Assembly: GCF_006539505.1 (NCBI RefSeq)
Contig: NZ_BJND01000023.1
Coordinates: forward strand, 62,001 to 126,000
Direction: 5' to 3'
Source: Streptomyces spinoverrucosus
GTDB taxonomy: Bacteria; Actinomycetota; Actinomycetes; Streptomycetales; Streptomycetaceae
DNA: 64,000 bases
Shown here in pieces: positions 57,924-64,000 of the stretch (within the stretch, counting starts at the first letter, position 1; each line of letters opens with the position of its first letter). The notes under the pieces were generated by a model. The model saw only the letters and a list, made by a program, of their open reading frames with translations, was not told the DNA's origin and did not search any database. The translations under genes were made by a program, and so were the position numbers.

Positions 57924-58411
57924 CAGCTTGCCGATCCGCCGGCATCGCCACACGCTTACGCGCCGAGGATGCGGTACCGACTCGGGCGTAGATTCGCCCG
58001 GTTCATGTTCATGATGTGGAGTCATGCATTCCACAACTGTGCAAAGCCTTGCTGCCTCACTGACGCCATCCTATTCTCCGGGCGAGAAAACGCTTTCCCA
58101 CTGTCGGGGAGCTGCTGCGGCGTCCCTCCTTCGTCGTCGCCGACGTGCACAGATATCGCGCCAACCCGGCGTGGAGACTGCATCCACGTCGCGACGCATC
58201 CGCAGCCTGAGGGGCGTCGGCCGAGTTGAACCACCTCGCGTGACCTGGCGCGGCCTTCGCGTCGGAGGGTTCAGATAGCAGAACTTGGTTCGACGACCTG
58301 ATCGACATGGGCCTGCCGGTCTCTGGGTCAGGTCGGCGCCTCGACGGTCTGCCGAAACGACAACGGCACGCAGGAACCACCCGCGTCCGACGACGAAAGG
58401 ACAGAGCGAGG
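57924..58411. other. Intergenic region upstream of the pectate lyase
   Basis: 488 bases without a gene. It contains the dyad TGTGGA (58015-58020) / TCCACA (58030-58035) with a 9-base centre and GAAAACGCTTTC at 58086-58097, a pseudo-palindrome of LacI-family operator type. Either could regulate the pectate lyase. No repeat or terminator is evident. Confidence 0.4.
58086..58097 (+). promoter_or_regulatory. Possible LacI-type operator upstream of the pectate lyase
   Basis: GAAAACGCTTTC has arms GAAA and TTTC around a central CG, like many LacI/GalR-family operators. It lies 315 bases before the start codon, in the only AT-richer patch of the region. Confidence 0.35.
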
Positions 58412-59968
58412 ATGAGACGATCACGAACAGTGCGGCTCCCCGCCGCACTGGCCACGACGGCCCTCACGGCCGCCGCGACCGGCACGCTGCTGTTAATGCC
58501 CGAGGCCTCGGCCGCGACCGGCGGCGTCACCGGCTACGCCACCCAGAACGGCGGCACCACCGGCGGAGCCGGCGGTCAGACCGTACGGGCCACCACCGGA
58601 ACCGCGATCCACGCGGCGCTGTGCAACCGGGCGAGCAGCAGCACCCCCATCACCATCCAGGTCGAGGGAACCATCAATCACGGCAACACCAGCAAGGTGT
58701 CGGGCGATAGTTGCAACACCGCCGACGACGTCATCGAGCTGAAGGAGATCAGCAACGTCACCATCGTCGGGGTCGGCAGTGGAGCCGTCTTCGACCAGCT
58801 GGGCATCCACATCCGCCAAGCCAGCAACATCATCATCCAGAACGTGACCGTACGGAACGTCAAGAAGTCGGGCTCGCCCACCTCCAACGGCGGTGACGCC
58901 ATCGGCATGGAGAGCAACGTCCGCAACGTCTGGGTGGACCACACCACACTGGAGGCGTCGGGCGGGGAGTCGGAGGGCTTCGACGGCCTCTTCGACATGA
59001 AGAACAACACCCAGTACGTGACCCTGTCCTACAGCATCCTGCGCAACTCCGGCCGCGGCGGCCTCGTCGGATCCAGCGAGAGCGACACCTCGAACAGCTT
59101 CATCACGTACCACCACAACCGGTACGAGAACATCGACTCCCGTACGCCCCTGCTGCGCGGCGGCATCGCCCACATCTACAACAACCACTACACCGGCATC
59201 AACGAATCCGGCATCAACTCCCGCGCCGGGGCCCGCGCCAAGGTGGACCACAACTACTTCGAGGACTCCAAGGACGTCCTCGGCACCTTCTACACCGACG
59301 CGGCCGGCTACTGGCAGGTCAGCGGCAATATCTACGACAACGTCACATGGTCCAGCCCGGGCAGCGAGAACAACCCGGCCGGACCCGACCCGCAGTCCAA
59401 CACCACCGTCAGCATCCCGTACTCCTACGCTCTCGACGCGGCCAGTTGCGTGCCGAGCGTCGTGAGCGCGACGGCGGGCGCCAACAAGGGCCTTCAGGTG
59501 TCGGACGGCAGCTGCTCCCCGCAGCAGCCCACACCGACCCCCACGTCCACACCGACGCCCACACCGACTTCCACACCCACACCGACGCCGACCCAGCCCG
59601 GCGGCACCAACCTCAGCATCGGAGCCGGCTCCGACGGGTCCAGCAAGGCCTCCGGCACGAGCTACGGCAACGTGCGGGACGGCGACATGAGCACCTACTG
59701 GTCGCCGTCCGGCTCGACCGGTTCCATCTCGGTCAAGTGGGACTCCGCCACCTCGGTTTCCAGGATCAACATCAGGGAGACGCCGGGCAGCGCGGGCACC
59801 ATCGGGTCCTGGCGGGTCATCAACCACGACACCGGCGCCGTCCTGACCTCCGGCAGCGGGGCGGGCGTTATCAGCTTCCCCCAGATCTCCCTAGACAAGA
59901 TCACCTTCGAGATCACCGCTTCGTCCGGCACCCCGCAGGTCGCCGAGTTCGAGACCTACGCCGGTTAG
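58412..59968 (+). CDS. Secreted pectate lyase (PL1) with a C-terminal carbohydrate-binding domain
   Basis: A 518-residue exoenzyme that cleaves polygalacturonate by beta-elimination. Signal peptide 1-34 (ALATTALTAAATGTLLLMPEASA). Residues ~35-370 form the PL1 right-handed beta-helix (NVTIVGVGSGAVFDQLGIHI, GDAIGMESNVRNVWVDHTTL, SYSILRNSGRGGLVGSSES, each in part), including the Ca-binding and catalytic region (VWVDHT, RYENIDSRTPLLRGG). A Thr/Pro linker (TPTPTSTPTPTPTSTPTPT) leads to a ~125-residue F5/8- or lectin-like binding domain (YWSPSGSTGSISVKW). Codon 28 (58493-58495) is TTA, in the signal peptide, suggesting bldA control. ATG 58412 follows AAGGACAGAGCGAGG. Confidence 0.9.
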   Translation: MRRSRTVRLPAALATTALTAAATGTLLLMPEASAATGGVTGYATQNGGTTGGAGGQTVRATTGTAIHAALCNRASSSTPITIQVEGTINHGNTSKVSGDSCNTADDVIELKEISNVTIVGVGSGAVFDQLGIHIRQASNIIIQNVTVRNVKKSGSPTSNGGDAIGMESNVRNVWVDHTTLEASGGESEGFDGLFDMKNNTQYVTLSYSILRNSGRGGLVGSSESDTSNSFITYHHNRYENIDSRTPLLRGGIAHIYNNHYTGINESGINSRAGARAKVDHNYFEDSKDVLGTFYTDAAGYWQVSGNIYDNVTWSSPGSENNPAGPDPQSNTTVSIPYSYALDAASCVPSVVSATAGANKGLQVSDGSCSPQQPTPTPTSTPTPTPTSTPTPTPTQPGGTNLSIGAGSDGSSKASGTSYGNVRDGDMSTYWSPSGSTGSISVKWDSATSVSRINIRETPGSAGTIGSWRVINHDTGAVLTSGSGAGVISFPQISLDKITFEITASSGTPQVAEFETYAG

Positions 59969-59983
59969 CGGCACGCTCCTCCT

Positions 59984-60015
59984 GCCGTCCCCCCGAATGC
60001 GGCGGGGGAGACGGC
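59984..60015 (+). terminator. Hairpin terminator after the pectate lyase gene
   Basis: GCCGTCCCCCCG (59984-59995) pairs with CGGGGGAGACGGC (60003-60015), with one bulged base and a 7-base loop. It lies 15 bases past the stop codon. Confidence 0.65.
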
Positions 60016-60125
60016 CCAAGGAGCACCCGGCCCGACCGTCCGATCATGAACCGGAAGCCCCAGGCCCGATCCGCCGCCCTACGTCGCCTTCACTCACCGA
60101 GGCGCAAGCCCAGGCCCGGTCCGCC

Positions 60126-60494
60126 CTACCCCGCCTCCACCGTCACCCTGACCCCCACACGCACCCCCCACCCCTCCATAACCCCCGCCTCCGCCTCCAG
60201 CACATGCCGCGCCCGCACCCGCGGCGCGCCCAGCCGCCCCGGCTTCATCGTGCGTACGGCGATGACGACCAGGTTCTGGTCGAGGTAGGCGACGTCGATC
60301 GGGATGCGCATCCGGAAGGTGTGGATGCTGTTCGCCGGGGACAGCAGGATCGCGCCGTGCACCGCGTCGCGCCCGAGCAGTCCCCTCGTACGGGCTCGGT
60401 ACGACGTCGCGATCTCCAACGGCACCGTCGCACCCCCGTGCACGACCAGCTCCCCCCGCCCGTCCTGCCAACGCCGCCCCAGGCCCACGCCCAC
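60126..60494 (-). CDS. DUF192 family protein
   Basis: A 122-residue protein of the DUF192 family, small beta-rich proteins of unknown role found in many bacteria. Motifs: TVPLEIATSYRARTRGLLGRD, IDVAYLDQNLVVIAVRTMKPGR (in part) and ARHVLEAEAG at the C-terminal part. No signal peptide is visible here, although many homologues are secreted. GTG 60494 is chosen because GGAGGGGG lies 7 bases upstream; the frame extends farther but with no good start. Convergent with the pectate lyase terminator and upstream of the DUF418 gene in the same direction. Confidence 0.75.
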   Translation of the reverse strand: MGVGLGRRWQDGRGELVVHGGATVPLEIATSYRARTRGLLGRDAVHGAILLSPANSIHTFRMRIPIDVAYLDQNLVVIAVRTMKPGRLGAPRVRARHVLEAEAGVMEGWGVRVGVRVTVEAG

Positions 60495-60566
60495 GCCCGC
60501 GCCCCCTCCGCCGTACGTCCGCCTCCGGTGTGCGCACCGACCGTATCGGCAGTCCGCCAACCGGCC

Positions 60567-61757
60567 TCAGCGGCGCAGCGCCCACCGCTGCACCGACTCC
60601 AGAGGCCCGTGCGAGAAGCGGCGCAGCCACAGGGTCGAGCCCGCGATGAGGAACGCGCAGATCAGCGCCCACATGGCCATCACCCACCACGGCCCGCCGT
60701 CCGGCCCGAACCGCTCGGTCAGGCCGAGGCCGACGCCGTAGCAGAGCAGCGTGCACAGGACGTTCTGGAGGACGTACGACGACAGGGCGGTGCGGCCGAC
60801 CGAGGACAGGCCCTGGGTGACCGGGGCGGGGAGGCGGCCGCGGTCCAGTACGACGCCGATCAGGCCCATGTAGCCGAGGGCGACCACCGGCGCCGCCACG
60901 TAGCGGCCGAGGAAGAAGAAGTCCTCGCCGCCCAGGGTCAGCGCCGCGTTGAACGGGATGCCCAGGCCGAGGCCCCAGAGCGCCATCCGGGCACGCAGTC
61001 GGCGGCCCCGGTCGGTAGGGGCGAAGGCACCGGCGCGGTACAGGCGGACGCCGAGCAGGAAGAGGAAGACCAGCAGGCCGAAGGTGACGACCGGCTCCAT
61101 GCGCAGGGCGACGGCGTTCTCCAGGCGGAAGCCGATCTGATCCAACCAGCTGCCGTGCGCGTACAGGTCGACCGACTTCGCGGAGACCTGGCGCGGCTCG
61201 GAGTCGTCCGCCAGCAGGGCCAGCGTGATCAGCGACATCAGGGCCACGTGCAGGCTCACCGACGTCCACATGAGTACGCGTCGCAGGCGCTCGGAGCGTA
61301 CGAGCAACCGCGCCACCAGCAGGGCGGTGACGGCGTACCCCATCAGCACGTCGAAGCCGAACACCAGCACGAAGTGGAGCGTGCCCTCGGCGAACAGGAA
61401 CAGGGCGCGGGGGCGGTAGCCGCGCGGCCACGGGGTGCCGTGGCGCTGGGCGGAGTCGTACTGGATGGCCAGGCCCACGCCGAAGAGGATCGTCAGCAGC
61501 GACAGGAACTTGCCGTCCGCGAGGAAGCGGAAGAGCGCTTCCGCCGGTTCCTCGAACGGGTCCGCCATGGGCGCACCCTGCAGGAACGCCCACTCCGAAC
61601 CCGGCGTGGCGAAGATCCACACGTTCGTCATCAAGGTGCCGAGAATCGCCACCCCGCGCAGGACGTCCAGCAGGGGCAGTCGGCCGCCCGTGGGGGAGGG
61701 GCGGGATGCGGTGGCGTCCGTGGACGCACGCGTGCTGTTCGACGAGATGCCAGCCAT
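60567..61757 (-). CDS. DUF418 family membrane protein
   Basis: A 396-residue integral membrane protein with about 10 hydrophobic helices. The N-terminal LLDVLRGVAILGTLMTNVWI and the C-terminal LSSVGRTALSSYVLQNVL (in part) are the DUF418 signatures, shared with acyltransferase-like membrane proteins. No catalytic residue can be identified. ATG 61757 follows GGGAGC; the frame is open 58 codons earlier but without conserved residues. The DUF192 gene follows 72 bases later and may be co-transcribed. Confidence 0.85.
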   Translation of the reverse strand: MAGISSNSTRASTDATASRPSPTGGRLPLLDVLRGVAILGTLMTNVWIFATPGSEWAFLQGAPMADPFEEPAEALFRFLADGKFLSLLTILFGVGLAIQYDSAQRHGTPWPRGYRPRALFLFAEGTLHFVLVFGFDVLMGYAVTALLVARLLVRSERLRRVLMWTSVSLHVALMSLITLALLADDSEPRQVSAKSVDLYAHGSWLDQIGFRLENAVALRMEPVVTFGLLVFLFLLGVRLYRAGAFAPTDRGRRLRARMALWGLGLGIPFNAALTLGGEDFFFLGRYVAAPVVALGYMGLIGVVLDRGRLPAPVTQGLSSVGRTALSSYVLQNVLCTLLCYGVGLGLTERFGPDGGPWWVMAMWALICAFLIAGSTLWLRRFSHGPLESVQRWALRR

Positions 61758-61929
61758 ACGTCCAGGCTCCCGGCCCGCCGCGCCCCGAACGTCCTGCGGC
61801 CGGACGAAAACGTCGTACATCCTTCGATGCAGGCACCGATCCTCCTCAACCCGAGGTGAGCCGTGGGAACCAACGAGCCGACCGGGTAAATCAGTTGTCC
61901 GCTCACCGAACGGTGGGTAGGAAGGGCGC

Positions 61930-62802
61930 ATGACCGGACTCGGCGCTGTGTTCCGTCCCCAACTGCCCCCCGAGCGGCTGCGCGCCCTCGCTCAACTGGC
62001 CGACGAGACCGGCCTCGACGAACTGTGGCTGTGGGAGGACTGCTTCCGCGAGGGCGGTGTCTCCACCGCCGCGGCCGCGCTCGCCTGGACCGAACGCGTC
62101 CGGGTCGGCGTCGGTCTGCTCCCCGTGCCGCTGCGGAACGTCGCCATCACCGCGATGGAGGCCGCCTCCCTGCACCGCATGTTCCCCGGCCGCCCGGTCC
62201 TCGCCGTCGGCCACGGCGTGCAGGACTGGATGGGCCAGGTCGGCGCCCGCGCCGAATCGCCGCTGACGCTGCTGCGCGAGCACCTCGACGCGCTGCGGGC
62301 GCTGCTGCGCGGTGAGCGGCTGACGACCGAGGGCCGGTACGTCAGGCTCGACGACGTCGCCCTCGACTGGCCGCCGCCGGGCCCGGTCGAGATCCTCGCC
62401 GGCGCCACCGGCCCGCGCACGCTCCGGCTGTCCGGGGAGGCGGCGGACGGCACGGTCCTCACCGCGGGCACACCCCCGGACGGCGTACGCCGGGCCCGGC
62501 GGCTCATCGACGAGGGGCGGGCGTCGGCCGACCGCACCGACCCGCACCGCGTCGTCGTCTACCTGCTCACCGCCACCGGCCCCGACGCCGCCGCCCGTCT
62601 GCGCGCCGAACTCACCGCCGAGGGTCTCGCCGACGTCCCCGACCTCGGTGTCGCCGGGGACGCGGGGGCCGTCGCCAAGGCCGTCGAGCGGCTCACCGAG
62701 GCCGGTGCCGACACGGTGATCCTGCAGCCGACGGGCGACGAACCCGACCCCGAGGGCTTCGTCCGCTTCGCCGCGCGGGAGGTCAGACCGCTGGTCCCGT
62801 AG
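61930..62802 (+). CDS. LLM-class flavin-dependent oxidoreductase
   Basis: A 290-residue luciferase-like monooxygenase (F420 or FMN dependent, TIM barrel). Conserved features: GLGAVFRPQLPPERLRA, LDELWLWEDCF, GVGLLPVPLRNV, PVLAVGHGVQDWMGQVG and the late VEILAGATGPRTLRLSGE (in part). Length is a little short of the F420 group but normal for this class. A possible promoter, TTGTCC and TAGGAA 17 bases apart (about 61894-61922), ends 6-8 bases before the ATG, and GGAAGG is also a ribosome-binding site. It overlaps the next gene (opposite strand) by 20 bases at the 3' end. Confidence 0.82.
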   Translation: MTGLGAVFRPQLPPERLRALAQLADETGLDELWLWEDCFREGGVSTAAAALAWTERVRVGVGLLPVPLRNVAITAMEAASLHRMFPGRPVLAVGHGVQDWMGQVGARAESPLTLLREHLDALRALLRGERLTTEGRYVRLDDVALDWPPPGPVEILAGATGPRTLRLSGEAADGTVLTAGTPPDGVRRARRLIDEGRASADRTDPHRVVVYLLTATGPDAAARLRAELTAEGLADVPDLGVAGDAGAVAKAVERLTEAGADTVILQPTGDEPDPEGFVRFAAREVRPLVP

Positions 62803-63286
62803 CTGGTCGGTGGTCGCCCGTCGTCCCGTCGATGAGCTCCCGCACGATGTCCATGTGGCCCGCGTGTCTGGCCGTCTCCTCGATCATGTGGACGATCACC
62901 CAGCGCAGGGAGACGCGGCCCTCCCGCCACGCCGGGCTGCCTGTGTCGTCCAGCGACAGCTCGGTGATCGTGCGGTCGGCGGCGGCGCGGGCACGGCCGT
63001 AGAAGTCGATGATCTGCTGGGTCGTCTCGCCCTGGTCGGCCCGCATGTCCTCGTTCTCGTACGGGTCGAACCACAGCGGCTCAACCTCCCGGCCGAAGGT
63101 CTCCACCAGCCAGCCGTACTCCACCGACCCCAAATGCTTCACCAGGCCGAGCAGGCTCGTGCCCGACGGTGTCATCGGTCGGCGCAACTGCTCGTCGTCC
63201 AGGCCGTCCAGCTTCCACAGCACCGCGTCCCGGTGCCGGTCCAGACTCGCGTGCAGCGTCGCCTTCTCGCCGTCCCGGTACGGCAT
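62783..63286 (-). CDS. DinB-family (DUF664-type) protein
   Basis: A 167-residue four-helix protein. Motifs: HRDAVLWKLDGLDDEQLRRP, SLLGLVKHLGSVEYGW (metal His), EETARHAGHMDIVRELIDG (third metal His) and SLRWVIVHMIEE. These match the metal-binding DinB/mycothiol-dependent group, possibly a thiol-transferase-like role. ATG 63286 follows GAGGGGGCGGGC. Convergent with the oxidoreductase gene and overlapping it by 20 bases. The frame is open far upstream but the family begins at MPYRDGEK. Confidence 0.8.
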   Translation of the reverse strand: MPYRDGEKATLHASLDRHRDAVLWKLDGLDDEQLRRPMTPSGTSLLGLVKHLGSVEYGWLVETFGREVEPLWFDPYENEDMRADQGETTQQIIDFYGRARAAADRTITELSLDDTGSPAWREGRVSLRWVIVHMIEETARHAGHMDIVRELIDGTTGDHRPATGPAV

Positions 63287-63373
63287 GCCCGCCCCCTCGT
63301 TCGTCCCGCCCTCGTTCCCCACTGCAGGAAAATTAGCAGCGGCCACTGACAACGCCCTGCGACGATCAAACGC

Positions 63374-64000
63374 ATGCAGCATGACCACCGTCCCACGGAA
63401 CCTCGCCGCACCTTCGAGGAACTCGTCGCCGAAGGGGCCGCCGTGCCCACCGAGGGCTGGGACTTCTCCTGGTTCGAAGGGCGGGCCACCGAGGCGCGGC
63501 CGTCGTGGCGGTACGCCGAGTCGCTCGCCGGGCGACTCGCACGCGCGCGTGCCGCCCTCGACATCCAGACCGGCGGCGGCGAGGTCCTCGACTTCGCGCT
63601 CGGCGCCACCGCGCACCCGCCCGGCCTGCTCGCCGCGACCGAGGGCTGGCCGCCGAACGTCGCCAAGGCCACCGCCCTGCTCCGCCCGCGCGGCGTGGTG
63701 GTCGTCGCCGCGCCGGACGACGCGCCGCTGCCCTTCGCCGACGGCACCTTCGACCTCGTCTGCAGCCGCCACCCCGTTCAGCCCCACTGGGACGAGATCG
63801 CGCGCGTGCTCCGGCCCGGCGGTACGTACTTCGCCCAGCATGTCGGTCCCAGCAGCGTCTTCGAACTCGTCGAGTACTTCCTCGGGCCGCAGTCCGCGCA
63901 GGTGCGCGGCGCCCGCCACCCCGACCGTGAGCGCGCGGGCGCACAGGCGGCGGGACTGGAGGTCGTCGAGCTGCGCGCGGAGCGGCTGCGGATGGAGTTC
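63374..64000 (+). CDS. SAM-dependent methyltransferase (partial, C-terminus outside the window)
   Basis: The first 209 residues of a class I methyltransferase. Motif I is degenerate (ALDIQTGGGEVLDFAL), then motif II-type LLRPRGVVVVAAPDD, LPFADGTFDLVCSRHP and the post-motif ARVLRPGGTYFAQHVG. The family member most resembled is the Methyltransf_11 group with an N-terminal 'FEELVAEGAAVPTEGWDFSWF' cap. Substrate unknown. ATG 63374 without a strong ribosome-binding site. It continues past the right edge. Confidence 0.82.
   Translation, partial: MQHDHRPTEPRRTFEELVAEGAAVPTEGWDFSWFEGRATEARPSWRYAESLAGRLARARAALDIQTGGGEVLDFALGATAHPPGLLAATEGWPPNVAKATALLRPRGVVVVAAPDDAPLPFADGTFDLVCSRHPVQPHWDEIARVLRPGGTYFAQHVGPSSVFELVEYFLGPQSAQVRGARHPDRERAGAQAAGLEVVELRAERLRMEF

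Noticed and set aside
1..64000. CRISPR array, tRNA or rRNA genes
   Set aside because: I saw no regularly spaced repeats of CRISPR type, no tRNA cloverleaf with CCA-adjacent T-loop and no rRNA sequence. Tandem repeats found are inside genes and have no spacers.

Overview
The window is high-GC actinobacterial DNA, almost certainly a Streptomyces chromosome. The evidence is GC-rich third codon positions, many GTG starts, rare TTA codons, a WhiJ-type XRE/DUF397 pair, a Streptomyces-style Tad pilus cluster, a chitinase promoter with DasR-like sites, and several secreted hydrolases. I identified about 61 protein genes and no rRNA, tRNA or CRISPR array.

Layout. 1-4.1 kb: the edge of a substrate-binding-type protein, a small gene with a palindrome in its promoter, an alanine-type aminotransferase, a membrane-anchored Pro/Thr-rich protein and a secreted trypsin-like protease. 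4.1-11.2 kb: a divergent catabolic cluster (N-acyl-D-amino-acid deacylase and D-serine-deaminase-like enzyme on one side; PfkB kinase, IclR regulator, RidA and a GntP-family permease on the other) that reads best as D-amino-acid or D-serine use. 11.2-25.6 kb: a dense island of conflict or cell-death type proteins. It holds a macro-domain protein, a DUF2384-like antitoxin and a RES NAD-phosphorylase-type toxin, a 1471-residue TPR-CHAT protease, a caspase-like protease on the opposite strand, a coiled-coil membrane protein with small partners, and a Ycf46-like AAA+ ATPase. This is the best candidate for an undescribed system.

25.6-38.8 kb: secreted zinc carboxypeptidase, large NB-ARC/LuxR regulator, MEDS sensor and HATPase (anti-sigma type) proteins, Nramp-like transporter, SigE-type sigma factor with membrane partner, and a WhiJ-like trio. 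A 0.86 kb structure made of two 290-base inverted repeats follows, then a SUKH protein and gene debris. 39.2-43.6 kb: alpha/beta hydrolase, covalent-flavin oxidoreductase and GH18 chitinase. 43.9-55.1 kb: a complete Tad/Flp pilus locus with its own two-component system, pilin, TadG-like protein, lipoprotein and OmpA-like protein. 55.3-64 kb: quinone-reductase-like enzyme, secreted tripeptidyl-aminopeptidase-like hydrolase, pectate lyase, DUF192 and DUF418 proteins, a flavin-dependent oxidoreductase, a DinB-like protein and a partial methyltransferase.

Cross-cutting themes. TTA (bldA-dependent) codons occur near the 5' ends of three secreted hydrolase genes and of the first gene of the conflict island, which suggests developmental control. 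A short dispersed Streptomyces repeat occurs four times, once inside the kinase reading frame and once supplying a stop codon. Several start sites look leaderless. All functional calls come from motifs read by eye; no database search was run.
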